Assembly: GCA_947493005.1 (NCBI GenBank)
Contig: CANLOY010000001.1
Span: 1-64,000, forward strand
From: an uncultured Roseivirga sp.
GTDB lineage: Bacteria; Bacteroidota; Bacteroidia; Cytophagales; Cyclobacteriaceae
Reading direction: 5' to 3'
DNA length: 64,000 bases
Below the pieces are notes generated by a model, which saw only the letters and a list, made by a program, of their open reading frames with translations, searched no databases and was not told where the DNA came from. The translations under genes were made by a program, and so were the position numbers. Below are positions 1-8,427 of the stretch, in pieces. The number at the start of each line of letters is the position of its first letter. Position 1 is the stretch's first letter.

Positions 1-30
1 TTTTTTAAAACCTCTCAAACCTCTCAACAT
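1..30 (-). CDS. possible 5' end of a gene leaving the window on the left
   Basis: An ATG on the minus strand at 30-28 opens a frame reading MLRGLRGFK before the window ends. It lies about 30 nt downstream of a good leftward -7 element (68-75), which is why I list it. Ten codons are far too few to assign a family, and the first true start could lie further left. The segment carries a short direct repeat (CCTCTCAAA twice). Confidence 0.25.
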   Translation of the reverse strand, partial: MLRGLRGFKK

Positions 31-67
31 TCCAAAAAATTAACCCCATTCCCGTCCGATGGGAGCG

Positions 68-75
68 CAAAGGTA
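68..75 (-). promoter_or_regulatory. leftward -7 promoter element
   Basis: The minus strand reads TACCTTTG, a perfect match to the Bacteroidota -7 consensus TAnnTTTG. It would drive transcription out of the left edge. Just downstream (45-64) is a GC-rich patch with CCC/GGG complementarity that could form a small leader hairpin. A -33 TTG-like element is less clear. Confidence 0.5.
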
Positions 76-390
76 AAGGAATTATTCTTTACTGGAAACA
101 ATAAAATGAAAAGAAATTAAACTAATTACTTAAAGTACTCAGGATGAGGAATTGACAGTTCAATTTAATTTACCTAACCTATTTTAACCTTAGTGAAATG
201 ACTCATTAAGAGACTAGGCTAATCTCAAAATTCACCACCGTAAAGGTCATCTATACCAATTTGAATTAATCAATTCAAACTTGTTGAAGGGTTCGCAGAG
301 ACTCTGACTAATTCAAGTTATCGGATCTTTCAGTCAGCAACTCAAGCAATAACATGTAGGGAAGGTAAACCTTTGCCAAGTTAGAGACAT
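76..390. other. intergenic stretch without a recognised gene
   Basis: No coding frame or RNA gene is evident between the leftward promoter and the purA terminator. The only structure I see is a perfect 8-bp inverted repeat, TTTGAATT / AATTCAAA with a 4-nt loop, at 260-279. It is AT-rich and may be chance. Confidence 0.5.
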
Positions 391-420
391 AAAAAAACCT
401 CTTAGTAACAAGAGGTTTTT
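391..420 (-). terminator. purA intrinsic terminator
   Basis: Stem AACCTCTT / AAGAGGTT (396-403 and 410-417) with a 6-nt loop. It is followed on the minus strand by seven U (complement of A391-397), and a T run on the right also allows plus-strand use. It lies 21 bp past the purA stop and closes the rel-fur-STAS-purA block. Confidence 0.85.
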
Positions 421-441
421 AAATTTCATGACTATCTAAAA

Positions 442-1710
442 TCAACGAAGGATAGTCTGTGTTCTATCTGGTCCTACAGAAACAATAGTAATAGGCACCC
501 CGGTTTCCTGTTCAATAAACTGAATATAATCTTTGAGCTCAACAGGGACATCATCGTAAGACTTCACCTCTGTAACATCAGACCTCCAACCTTTCAATGT
601 TTTATAAACCGGGGTTATTTTTTCATCCAACAGTTGAAAAGGAATCTCTTCGGTCAATGTTCCATCTCCCATTTGATAATGAGTACACACTTTTATCTCA
701 TCCAAAATAGATAATACGTCAGCCTTCATCATGTAAAGCTGAGTAACCCCATTGATCATTATAGCATACTTCAAGGCTGGTAAATCTAACCAACCACACC
801 TACGAGCACGACCAGTTGTAGCCCCAAACTCATGTCCTTCTTTTTGAATAGCTTCTCCAGTCTCATCAAATAGCTCTGTTGGGAATGGGCCTCCCCCTAC
901 TCTTGTACAGTAGGCTTTAAAAATCCCGAAGACCTCTCCTATGTTATGTGGAGCAACTCCCAGTCCAGTACAAGCTCCGGCAGTCATTGTATTTGAGCTA
1001 GTCACATAAGGGTAACTTCCAAAATCAATATCTAGTAAAGAACCTTGGGCTCCTTCAGCTAGTATTGACTCTGAAGACTGAATGCTTTTATTTATCAGGT
1101 ATTCTGAATTGACAAGGTTGAACTCTTTAAGAAAGCTGATTGCTTCGAAAAACGGTGCTTCTGCTTCATTGAGATCATATTCAAAATCAAAATGACTTAA
1201 TGTATTCTCATGTTTATTAACAAGATTTCGGTACCTCTCTTCAAAACCAGGAGCTAGAATATCTCCCACCCTTATACCGTTTCTTGCAATCTTATCTTGA
1301 TATGATGGGCCAATACCTTTTAGAGTTGACCCAATCTTATTCTTTCCTTTTGCTTTTTCATATGCTGCATCAAGGAGTTTATGGCTAGGCAGAATCAGCT
1401 GGGTTTTTTTTGAGATAAAGAGATTGGCTTTAAGGTCTATGCTAAACTTTGCAAGACCTTCTATTTCTTTTTTAAAGACAACAGGATCCAGAACGACCCC
1501 ATTACCTATTATATTCTTAATCTTTTCTCTGAAGATACCAGATGGTATTTGATGAAGGACGTGCTTATGCCCATCAAACTCAAGGGTGTGACCTGCATTC
1601 GGTCCTCCTTGAAATCTGGCTACAACATTATACTGAGGAGCAAGGTAGTCTACTACTTTTCCTTTTCCTTCATCGCCCCATTGCAAACCTAGCAATACGT
1701 CTACTTTCAT
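442..1710 (-). CDS. purA: adenylosuccinate synthase
   Basis: Makes adenylosuccinate from IMP, aspartate and GTP, the first committed step of AMP synthesis, in the cytosol. The 422-residue length is normal for the family. The phosphate-binding GDEGKGK loop with catalytic Asp13 is at residues 12-18, and GGPNAGHT with catalytic His41 at 35-42. The conserved GIGPSYQDK, VTSSNT and TTGRARRCGW segments are present. ATG start at 1710. It follows the STAS gene by 37 bp on the same strand and ends before an intrinsic terminator, so it is probably the last gene of the rel-fur-STAS-purA unit. Linking purine synthesis to a (p)ppGpp enzyme gene fits, since PurA of several bacteria is inhibited by ppGpp (family knowledge, not shown here). 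Confidence 0.97.
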   Translation of the reverse strand: MKVDVLLGLQWGDEGKGKVVDYLAPQYNVVARFQGGPNAGHTLEFDGHKHVLHQIPSGIFREKIKNIIGNGVVLDPVVFKKEIEGLAKFSIDLKANLFISKKTQLILPSHKLLDAAYEKAKGKNKIGSTLKGIGPSYQDKIARNGIRVGDILAPGFEERYRNLVNKHENTLSHFDFEYDLNEAEAPFFEAISFLKEFNLVNSEYLINKSIQSSESILAEGAQGSLLDIDFGSYPYVTSSNTMTAGACTGLGVAPHNIGEVFGIFKAYCTRVGGGPFPTELFDETGEAIQKEGHEFGATTGRARRCGWLDLPALKYAIMINGVTQLYMMKADVLSILDEIKVCTHYQMGDGTLTEEIPFQLLDEKITPVYKTLKGWRSDVTEVKSYDDVPVELKDYIQFIEQETGVPITIVSVGPDRTQTILR

Positions 1711-1747
1711 CTATCTTATATGGGTTAGTACACTTAATAAAGTGAGA

Positions 1748-2089
1748 TTAAGATTTTAATTCTTTTAAGGCCTCTTCTACTGAATCTGAGATTTTGAAGA
1801 TGGCTGTAAGTTTTGTAATGATTAAGAGTTTATTGACATGCTCTGATGGTTTTACAATAACCACTTCACCTTCCTGATTCCTGAACTTGGTCAAAAGTGT
1901 GATTAATACGCCAATACCACTACTATTTATGTACTTGACATTTTCGATATCAATGAGACATAGGGTAGTTTTATTATTGATTGCGTGATTGGCAGCTTCT
2001 AAAATACCCGAGCCTGCTTCTTCCCCAATCAGGTTGCCGTTTAATGAGAGAAAGAACACACCGTCTTCTTCTTTGGAGGTGAATTTCAT
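1748..2089 (-). CDS. STAS-domain protein (anti-anti-sigma factor-like)
   Basis: A single STAS domain of 113 residues, the size of SpoIIAA/RsbV-type anti-sigma factor antagonists. In that family a serine in a DSSG motif is phosphorylated by a cognate kinase and switches binding. Here the motif reads N55-S56-S57-G58, with Asp replaced by Asn just before the serine, so phosphoregulation is likely but not certain. No RsbW-type kinase or sigma factor is encoded nearby. It starts 1 nt after the Fur-family stop codon (TGA-T-ATG), which suggests translational coupling. Partner and target are unknown. Confidence 0.85.
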   Translation of the reverse strand: MKFTSKEEDGVFFLSLNGNLIGEEAGSGILEAANHAINNKTTLCLIDIENVKYINSSGIGVLITLLTKFRNQEGEVVIVKPSEHVNKLLIITKLTAIFKISDSVEEALKELKS

Positions 2090-2090
2090 A

Positions 2091-2561
2091 TCAATCTAGT
2101 TTATTTTGTTCATCAGGTTTACCTGATTTCTTTTTAGCAAAAAAGTAAAGGGTATGATGCATGATATCTATATCAAACATCTCTTCTAGTGTGTTTTTAA
2201 TGTTCTGAATTCTTGGGTCACAAAATTCAACCACTTCTGAAGAGTCAACCATCAAAATATGGTCATGTTGTTTATAGCCATATGATTTTTCATACTGGGC
2301 CATATTCTTACCAAACTGATGCTTGGTAACTAAGTCACACTCTACCAATAAATCTAAGGTATTATAAACAGTAGCTCGAGACACTCTGTAATTTTTGTTC
2401 TTCATACTGATGTAAAGTGATTCTACATCAAAATGACCTTCTCGTGAATAGATTTCTTCTAGTATAGCAAATCGCTCCGGAGTTTTCCTTAAGGCCTTAT
2501 TTTCAAGATAAGCCGTAAAAATCTCCTTTACTTCATCGAATACTTTTTGATTTAGCGACAT
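2091..2561 (-). CDS. Fur-family transcriptional regulator
   Basis: A 156-residue protein with an N-terminal winged helix ([11 protein letters not shown], recognition helix around [10 protein letters not shown], residues 61-70) and a C-terminal dimerisation domain. The regulatory metal site is recognisable: His44, His99-Asp100-His101 and His135/136. The structural zinc site is odd. The usual CxxC is replaced by DSSEVVEFC, so only Cys114 remains, and the second C-terminal CxxC is also absent (the tail is [10 protein letters not shown]). It might sense iron, zinc, manganese or peroxide; the sequence alone does not decide. A TATATTTG promoter lies 18 bp upstream. Genes downstream are STAS and purA. 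Confidence 0.9.
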   Translation of the reverse strand: MSLNQKVFDEVKEIFTAYLENKALRKTPERFAILEEIYSREGHFDVESLYISMKNKNYRVSRATVYNTLDLLVECDLVTKHQFGKNMAQYEKSYGYKQHDHILMVDSSEVVEFCDPRIQNIKNTLEEMFDIDIMHHTLYFFAKKKSGKPDEQNKLD

Positions 2562-2578
2562 CTATATTGATTAGGGTG

Positions 2579-2586
2579 CAAATATA
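2579..2586 (-). promoter_or_regulatory. -7 promoter element of the Fur-family gene
   Basis: The minus strand reads TATATTTG (perfect TAnnTTTG), 18 bp before the ATG and inside the 47-bp gap after the rel stop. The Fur-STAS-purA genes can therefore be transcribed independently of rel. Confidence 0.6.
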
Positions 2587-2608
2587 AGATTCTTTACCAT
2601 TTAAGGAA

Positions 2609-4837
2609 TCAAGAATTGTCATTCTCCTCAAGAGATTCAAAACGTGTAACTCTCATAACCCCAGATACTTTTTCAAGTTTACTGATAAGCTCATCCAGGT
2701 GCTTCGTATTGTTAATGTACAACCTTATTTGACCATCAAAAATTCCAGTCTCAGTATCTATACTTATTGATTGCATATTTACTTTCAACTCATTTGAAAT
2801 TATATCGGTTACATCTCTCATTAGACCTACTCTATCGGTGCCAATAATTCTCAAGCCCGCCAAAAAGGCATTTTGTTGTTCGGAAAGCCACTTGGCCTTC
2901 ACGATTCTATTACCATGGTTTGACAATAACTCGGGTGCATTGGAGCATGTAGTTCTGTGAATCTTGATACCTTCATTAACTGTAACAAAACCAAAAACAT
3001 CATCCCCAGGGATTGGATTGCAACATTTTGAAAATTTGTAATCAAAAACATCCATATCCTCACCTATGAGTAAGATATCGGTACCTTCTGATTTAATCTT
3101 CTTGAAATCATCAGCATACTTGAACTCCTTGCTTTTTGCCCTTAAACTCTTTTGCTTTTCGGTTTTAAAGTCTTTAAAGTTCTTAATCCTTGATGGATCT
3201 ATCAGGCCTCTTCCTACTTTATAATAAAAATCGGTGACTGTTTTCTCTTCGAAGTAGGCTCTCAATTGATTAGTCACATCTCCATCAAAAGGAATTTTCA
3301 TTTGTTTCAGCTTTCGCTGAACGATTTCCTTACCATCTAATGCCGCTCTCTTCTTGGCCTCTTTAAGCGTATCCTTAATTTTAGATTTGGCCTTGGATGT
3401 AACTACAAATCTTAACCAGTCTTCATTAGGTCTCTGTTTTGTAGAGGTTAAAATCTCTACCTGATCTCCGTTCTTTAGTTTATAGTTTAAAGGAACAAGC
3501 CTGTTATTGACTTTAGCACCCAGGCATTTAGCACCTATCTCGGTATGTATATCAAAAGCGAAATCCAGGGAAGTGGCTCCGCTTGGCAAGATTTTTAAAT
3601 CTCCTTTGGGCGTAAATACAAACACTTCTTCATTGAAAAGGTTAGCTCTAAAGTCATCAACAAACTCGATTGCATTTGTATCGTTTTGCTCTAACATTTC
3701 GCGAACCTTACCTATCCACAGCTCCAGCCCTGACTCATGGGACCCTGACATACCGTCTTTATACTTCCAATGTGCAGCATATCCTTTTTCGGCAATATCA
3801 TTCATTCGCTTTGTACGAATCTGTACCTCAACCCACTTGCCTGTTCTACTCATTACTGTAGTATGCAAAGATTCATATCCGTTTGCCTTGGGCGTGCTCA
3901 CCCAATCTCTTAGTCTATCTGGATTGGGGGTATAAAAGTCGGTAACTATGGAATACACTTGCCAACAAGCTGCTTTTTCCTGATCATTTGGTGTGTCAAT
4001 AATTATTCTTACCGCAAACAGATCATAAACCTCTTCGAAAGGTATGTCCTGTTTTTTCATTTTATTCCAAATGGAATGTATTGACTTTGGTCTCCCTTTA
4101 ACCTCGAATTTTAAGCCGGTTTTCACCACTTCATCGAGTATAGGCCCCATAAAGTTTCTTATGAACCTTGTTCTTGATGCTTTATTTTCAGCAATCTTAG
4201 CAACAATTTCCTGATAAACATCCGGTTCTGAGTATTTCAGCCATAGATCTTCCAGCTCCGATTTAATGGCATAAAGACCCAATCTATGTGCTAATGGGGC
4301 ATATAAATAGATAGTCTCGGAAATTATTTTGAGTTGTTTGTGCCTGGGCATGCTTCCCAAGGTTCTCATGTTATGCAGCCTGTCAGCAAGTTTGACTAGA
4401 ATTACCCTTACATCTTCTGAAAGCGTGAGTAACATCTTTCTGAAGTTCTCTGCTTGCTGAGAGCTACCGTGGTCAAAAACTCCAGATATCTTTGTAAGTC
4501 CATCAATAATCTTGGCCACTTTAGGGCCAAAGCTCTCCTCTATCTCCTCTAACTCAATCTCTGTATCTTCAACAACATCGTGCAGGAGTGCTGCAATAAT
4601 TGAGGTTGTTCCTAACCCTATTTCTTCGACACAAATTTCAGCAACAGCAAGTGGATGATATATATAAGGTTCTCCGGACTTTCTCCGCATCTCTTTGTGC
4701 GCTTCTAAAGATGTATAAAATGCCTTTTTAATCATCTTGGCATCATCATCTTTTAGAAAGGGTTTGGCTTTTCTTAAAAGCCTCCTATATCTCCTGATGA
4801 TTTCTTTTCTTTCTGCTTCAATATCTACCGCAATCAT
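2609..4837 (-). CDS. rel: bifunctional (p)ppGpp synthetase/hydrolase, RelA/SpoT family
   Basis: Makes and degrades the alarmone (p)ppGpp. The 742 residues hold the full domain order. An HD hydrolase domain (His61, HD at 86-87, ED at 90-91) is followed by a synthetase domain (RPKSIHSIWNKM, VYDLFAVRIII, ANGYESLHTT). A TGS domain (FVFTPKGDLKILPSGATSLDF), a Cys-containing conserved region (SKCCNPIPGDDVFGF) and a C-terminal ACT domain complete it. Because the HD motif is intact, both activities are expected, unlike E. coli RelA. ATG start at 4837. It is divergent from tRNA-Leu and co-oriented with the Fur-family gene, 47 bp away. Confidence 0.96.
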   Translation of the reverse strand: MIAVDIEAERKEIIRRYRRLLRKAKPFLKDDDAKMIKKAFYTSLEAHKEMRRKSGEPYIYHPLAVAEICVEEIGLGTTSIIAALLHDVVEDTEIELEEIEESFGPKVAKIIDGLTKISGVFDHGSSQQAENFRKMLLTLSEDVRVILVKLADRLHNMRTLGSMPRHKQLKIISETIYLYAPLAHRLGLYAIKSELEDLWLKYSEPDVYQEIVAKIAENKASRTRFIRNFMGPILDEVVKTGLKFEVKGRPKSIHSIWNKMKKQDIPFEEVYDLFAVRIIIDTPNDQEKAACWQVYSIVTDFYTPNPDRLRDWVSTPKANGYESLHTTVMSRTGKWVEVQIRTKRMNDIAEKGYAAHWKYKDGMSGSHESGLELWIGKVREMLEQNDTNAIEFVDDFRANLFNEEVFVFTPKGDLKILPSGATSLDFAFDIHTEIGAKCLGAKVNNRLVPLNYKLKNGDQVEILTSTKQRPNEDWLRFVVTSKAKSKIKDTLKEAKKRAALDGKEIVQRKLKQMKIPFDGDVTNQLRAYFEEKTVTDFYYKVGRGLIDPSRIKNFKDFKTEKQKSLRAKSKEFKYADDFKKIKSEGTDILLIGEDMDVFDYKFSKCCNPIPGDDVFGFVTVNEGIKIHRTTCSNAPELLSNHGNRIVKAKWLSEQQNAFLAGLRIIGTDRVGLMRDVTDIISNELKVNMQSISIDTETGIFDGQIRLYINNTKHLDELISKLEKVSGVMRVTRFESLEENDNS

Positions 4838-4894
4838 TTCGTAAAGTTATGGAGGATTTTAAATGAATTTTATTAAAATTTTTTTCCTGAATCT

Positions 4895-4927
4895 ATTGTT
4901 CATTAAAAACTAAATCGTTTACCTTTG
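4895..4927 (+). promoter_or_regulatory. promoter of tRNA-Leu(UAG)
   Basis: ATTG at 4895-4898 and TACCTTTG at 4920-4927 with a 21-bp spacer, matching -33 TTG / -7 TAnnTTTG. The mature tRNA begins 21 bp further on. Confidence 0.7.
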
Positions 4928-4948
4928 CATTCCATTTTCAAGGAGCCT

Positions 4949-5030
4949 GCGGATGTGGCGAAATTGGTAGACGCACTAGACTTAGGATCTAGCGCCTCAG
5001 GGCATGGGGGTTCGAGTCCCTCCATCCGCA
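4949..5030 (+). tRNA. tRNA-Leu (anticodon UAG)
   Basis: A full cloverleaf with a 7-bp acceptor stem GCGGATG / CATCCGC and discriminator A. The D-arm contains AAATTGGTAGAC, and the anticodon stem CTAGA/TCTAG encloses loop CTTAGGA (anticodon TAG at 4983-4985). There is a class II variable arm and a T-arm GGGGGTTCGAGTCCCTC. The 3' CCA is not encoded. It reads CUA and related leucine codons. Confidence 0.96.
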
Positions 5031-5037
5031 CTAAAAG

Positions 5038-5067
5038 AACCCTCAGTCGAAAGACTCGAGGGTTTTT
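5038..5067 (+). terminator. tRNA-Leu terminator
   Basis: Stem AACCCTC-AGTC / GACT-(C)-GAGGGTT around a GAAA tetraloop, followed by TTTTT. It lies 8 bp after the tRNA 3' end and 29 bp before tig. Confidence 0.85.
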
Positions 5068-5095
5068 GTTTATGTTGACATAAAACTGTAAAGAA

Positions 5096-6421
5096 TTGGA
5101 TATCACGTTAGACAAAAAGGATTCGAACTTGGCCTCTATTAAAGTTAAATTAAACGAGGCTGATTATCAATCGAAAGTAAACGAAAAAATCAAAGACTAC
5201 AGCAAGAAAGCTCAAATCAAAGGTTTTCGTCCTGGAAAAGTCCCTCAGGGGGTAATTCAGAAGATGTACGGAAAGTCTATTCTTGTTGAAGAAATCAATC
5301 ACCTAGTAGGTCATGCTATCCAAGACTACATCAAGGATAATGAAATCAAGATCCTTGGAGAGCCTATTCCGAACAAAGAACAAGTTGAGTCTGTTGATTG
5401 GGATAATCAGGTTGAATTCGAGTTTGAATACAATATTGGTCTGGTTGATGATTTCAAGGTTGACCTTAATAAGAAAACCAAAGTTACTGCTTACGAAATA
5501 GAGGTAGATGATACAGTAATTGAAGAAACAGTAACTAATGTAAGGTCTCAATTTGGCACGATGACTAACCCTGAGAAAAGTGAAGAAGGAGATGTTCTCT
5601 TTGGTACTTTTAAACAGGAAGATTTCTCTCATGATACCACAGTTGAGTTGAATGAGTTGAATAAGACTAACGCCAAGAAATTCCTCAATAAAAAGAAAGG
5701 GGATGAAATTAAAGTTGACTTATCTAAGCTTTACAAAGATGCGGCTAAACAAGCTGCACAGATTGGTAAAACTGCAGATGAGTTAGCCGGTATGGACATG
5801 AACTTCGTTTTTGAAGTTAAAAATGTGAACAGAAAGGAACTTGCTGAGGTAAACCAGGAGCTTTTCGATAAAACATTTGGCCCTGACACGATAAAATCAG
5901 AGGAAGAATTCAAGCAAAAAATTGTTGAGACTGTTGGTCAAAACTACAACAGGGAAACTGATGCTTGGTTAAACAAAACAATTCAGGACACTTTAATTGC
6001 CAATACTAAAATCACATTACCTGATGCTTTCCTAAAGGATTGGTTGAAACTTTCCGGAGACGGCAAAGTAACTGATGCTGATATTGAGAAGGAGTATGAT
6101 ATTTATGCAGATCAGTTGAGATGGAATTTAATTTCTGGTGAGATTGCTAAAGAGAATGAAGTAAAACCAGAGCATGATGATATTAAGGCTGCTACACGTA
6201 AAATGATAGAAGCACAGTTCATGGGCTCGGGGCTTGGACAGTTAGGAGATCAGATGGATTCTTTCGTTGAAAACTACCTACAAGGTGAAAACGGACAGAA
6301 TTACATGAAGATGGCTGAGCAGGTTCAACAAGAAAAAGTGTTGGACTTCGTTAAGAATAATATTGAAATCAAGAGCAAGAAAGTCAATCTCGATAAATTC
6401 AAAGAGATTGTTGGAGCATAG
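5096..6421 (+). CDS. tig: trigger factor (ribosome-associated folding chaperone/PPIase)
   Basis: Binds nascent chains at the ribosome exit. The 441 residues match the family. The N-terminal ribosome-binding domain contains the signature GFRPGKVPQGVIQK (residues about 43-56), equivalent to the GFRxGKxP loop that docks on L23. A poorly conserved middle domain and a helical C-terminal domain follow. The start is TTG: the frame has a stop at 5081-5083 and no ATG or GTG near the expected N-terminus. The reading (M)DITLDKKDSNLASIKV aligns with the normal family start. It is followed by a terminator, then clpP and clpX, the usual tig-clpP-clpX order. Confidence 0.95.
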   Translation: MDITLDKKDSNLASIKVKLNEADYQSKVNEKIKDYSKKAQIKGFRPGKVPQGVIQKMYGKSILVEEINHLVGHAIQDYIKDNEIKILGEPIPNKEQVESVDWDNQVEFEFEYNIGLVDDFKVDLNKKTKVTAYEIEVDDTVIEETVTNVRSQFGTMTNPEKSEEGDVLFGTFKQEDFSHDTTVELNELNKTNAKKFLNKKKGDEIKVDLSKLYKDAAKQAAQIGKTADELAGMDMNFVFEVKNVNRKELAEVNQELFDKTFGPDTIKSEEEFKQKIVETVGQNYNRETDAWLNKTIQDTLIANTKITLPDAFLKDWLKLSGDGKVTDADIEKEYDIYADQLRWNLISGEIAKENEVKPEHDDIKAATRKMIEAQFMGSGLGQLGDQMDSFVENYLQGENGQNYMKMAEQVQQEKVLDFVKNNIEIKSKKVNLDKFKEIVGA

Positions 6422-6454
6422 TCAGAACTTCTGTTCTATTTAAGATGTTACCTA

Positions 6455-6484
6455 AAAGTCCTTTTGTAAGAGGGCTTTTTTTTT
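6455..6484 (+). terminator. tig terminator
   Basis: Stem AAAGTCCTT / GAGGGCTTT (with G-U pairs) around TTGTAA, followed by an unbroken run of T. Its T run overlaps the promoter predicted for clpP. Confidence 0.75.
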
Positions 6485-6491
6485 AATTTTG
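6463..6491 (+). promoter_or_regulatory. putative clpP promoter embedded in the tig terminator
   Basis: TTTG at 6463-6466 lies in the terminator loop and TAATTTTG (perfect TAnnTTTG) at 6484-6491, with a 17-bp spacer, slightly shorter than usual. The clpP ATG lies 23 bp after the -7 element. If real, the same bases end the tig transcript and start clpP. Confidence 0.5.
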
Positions 6492-6514
6492 TTAGGATTA
6501 AGGTTAATAAACTA

Positions 6515-7183
6515 ATGATTGACGGTAAAGAATTCAGAAAATACGCCATTCACAACCAAGGAGTGAGTGGTTCTACTATAGATGATTATGCAAATCATAT
6601 CCAAAATATGACCAGATCGGTTATAGAGGAGCGCCCTACTCGTTTTGCTGAGATTGACGTTTTCTCAAGATTGATCATGGACAGAATTATATTTCTGGGT
6701 ATGGGTGTTGATGATAATATTGCAAACATTATAACTGCTCAGCTATTATTCCTGGAGTCTGTTGACCCCAATAGAGATGTGGTAATGTACGTTAATAGTC
6801 CTGGAGGATCTGTTTATGCAGGTTTGGGCATTTATGACACAATGCAGTTTGTGAAGCCTGATGTTGCTACAATTTGTACAGGATTAGCTGCATCAATGGG
6901 TGCCGTACTTTTATCTGGCGGAGCAGCTAATAAACGTGCTGCATTAAAACACTCACGTATAATGATTCACCAGCCAATGAGTGGAATGCAAGGACAGGCT
7001 TCTGATATGGAGATATCTTTGAAACAAACACTTGAGGTTAAGAAAGACTTGTATGAGATTCTCTCGAAGCACTCGGGACAATCTTATGACAAAATCGAAA
7101 AGGACTCTGACAGGGATTATTGGATGAGATCTGAAGAGGCAAAAAAGTACGGCCTAATAGACGAAGTACTTGAAAGAAAATAA
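6515..7183 (+). CDS. clpP: ATP-dependent Clp protease proteolytic subunit
   Basis: Serine protease that forms the tetradecameric degradation chamber for ClpX or ClpA/C-fed substrates in the cytosol. 222 residues. The catalytic triad is visible as Ser127 (LAASMGA), His152 (MIHQP) and Asp201 (SDRDYW). The oxyanion-hole segment NSPGGSV is at 94-100. The roughly 30-residue N-terminal extension relative to the mature E. coli enzyme may be a propeptide. It is followed after 7 bp by clpX. Confidence 0.97.
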   Translation: MIDGKEFRKYAIHNQGVSGSTIDDYANHIQNMTRSVIEERPTRFAEIDVFSRLIMDRIIFLGMGVDDNIANIITAQLLFLESVDPNRDVVMYVNSPGGSVYAGLGIYDTMQFVKPDVATICTGLAASMGAVLLSGGAANKRAALKHSRIMIHQPMSGMQGQASDMEISLKQTLEVKKDLYEILSKHSGQSYDKIEKDSDRDYWMRSEEAKKYGLIDEVLERK

Positions 7184-7190
7184 AACACAT

Positions 7191-8417
7191 ATGGCGGAGG
7201 TAACCTGTTCGTTTTGCGGACGAAACAAGAAAGATGTTGACCTGATGATATCAGGCATTCATGCCCATATTTGTAATCACTGTATTACTCAGGCTAACCA
7301 AATTCTTTCGGAAGAACTCAAGACCAAAACGTCTGAAGATTCTCCAAAATTCAACTTGATCAAACCTATTGACATGAAGAAGTATCTTGATCAATATGTT
7401 GTTGGACAAGATGAAGCAAAAAAGGTAATCTCCGTTGCTGTTTATAATCATTACAAAAGACTTATACAGAAGTCTGAATCAGATGATATTGTGATAGAAA
7501 AATCTAATATCATTATGGTTGGAGAAACCGGTACTGGAAAGACTTACATTGCTAAAACTTTAGCAAAGATTTTACAGATTCCATTTTGTATTGCTGATGC
7601 CACTGTACTAACTGAAGCTGGATATGTTGGTGAGGATGTAGAAAGTATTCTAACCAGACTATTACAAGCAGCTAACTATGATGTAGAATCTGCTGAACGC
7701 GGAATCATATACATAGATGAGATAGATAAAATTGCCCGTAAATCTGACAACCCTTCAATTACAAGAGATGTTAGTGGCGAGGGTGTCCAACAAGCGCTAC
7801 TTAAGCTTCTGGAAGGAACTTCAGTCAACGTTCCGCCTCAAGGTGGTAGAAAACACCCTGATCAGAAGATGATTTCTGTGAATACAGACAATATCTTATT
7901 CATCTGTGGTGGGGCTTTTGATGGAATAGCCAGGAACATTGCCAACAGATTAAATACTCAACCTTTAGGCTTTGCTACTTCTAAAGAAGATACTGCGGAT
8001 ATTGACAGAGACAATTTACATCAATATGTAAACTCTCAGGATTTGAAAAACTTCGGTTTAATACCAGAACTTATTGGTCGTTTGCCTATAGTTACTCACT
8101 TAAATCCACTCAATAATGAGATTCTGAAAAGTATTTTGACTGAACCTAAAAACGCATTGACAAAGCAGTACACTAAGCTTTTTGGTATGGAGGACAAAAC
8201 ATTGACCTTCAAAGAAGATGCCTTAGAATATATAGTGGAAAGGGCTTTAGAATTTAAGTTGGGAGCCAGAGGGCTTAGGTCTATTTGCGAAGCCATAATG
8301 ACTGATGCGATGTTTGAACTTCCTTCTAATCAAGAGGTTCAGACTCTGGAAATTGACAGGGCATATGCTCAGGAAAAGTTTGAAAAGTCTAAGTTCAAAA
8401 AGTTAAAAGTGGCCTAG
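7191..8417 (+). CDS. clpX: ATP-dependent Clp protease ATP-binding subunit ClpX
   Basis: AAA+ unfoldase that selects substrates and threads them into ClpP. 408 residues from the ATG at 7191; an upstream in-frame TTG inside clpP is less likely because the zinc-binding domain starts directly after this ATG. The zinc finger ligands are Cys6, Cys9, Cys28 and Cys31. Walker A GETGTGKT is at 111-118, the pore loop is GYVGEDVE, Walker B is IIYIDEIDK, and the RKHPDQ and GRLP elements follow. Its TAG stop is in the loop of an intrinsic terminator. Confidence 0.97.
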   Translation: MAEVTCSFCGRNKKDVDLMISGIHAHICNHCITQANQILSEELKTKTSEDSPKFNLIKPIDMKKYLDQYVVGQDEAKKVISVAVYNHYKRLIQKSESDDIVIEKSNIIMVGETGTGKTYIAKTLAKILQIPFCIADATVLTEAGYVGEDVESILTRLLQAANYDVESAERGIIYIDEIDKIARKSDNPSITRDVSGEGVQQALLKLLEGTSVNVPPQGGRKHPDQKMISVNTDNILFICGGAFDGIARNIANRLNTQPLGFATSKEDTADIDRDNLHQYVNSQDLKNFGLIPELIGRLPIVTHLNPLNNEILKSILTEPKNALTKQYTKLFGMEDKTLTFKEDALEYIVERALEFKLGARGLRSICEAIMTDAMFELPSNQEVQTLEIDRAYAQEKFEKSKFKKLKVA

Positions 8418-8427
8418 GCCACTTTTT
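8405..8427 (+). terminator. clpX terminator, shared convergent intergenic hairpin
   Basis: Stem AAAGTGGCC / GGCCACTTT around TA, followed by a T run. The clpX TAG stop (8415-8417) overlaps the hairpin centre, and the queD stop on the other strand (8428-8430) follows the T run. A short U run (TTTT) also exists for the minus strand, so it may work in both directions. Confidence 0.8.

Noticed and set aside
260-279. Regulatory site at TTTGAATT/AATTCAAA
   Set aside because: AT-rich 8-bp dyads are expected by chance at this base composition and no gene or promoter is next to it.
3507-3935. Plus-strand reading frame inside rel, with similar shadows inside purA, hldD, cusA and the VCBS gene
   Set aside because: They lie antisense to well-conserved genes, have no promoter or recognisable protein features, and reflect codon bias on the other strand.
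4903-5115. Minus-strand reading frame across tRNA-Leu and its terminator
   Set aside because: It consists of the reverse strand of a tRNA and terminator and has no protein-like signal.
7170-7190. TTG at 7170 as the clpX start
   Set aside because: The ATG at 7191 begins directly before the zinc-binding domain as in other ClpX proteins, and the extra codons are inside clpP.
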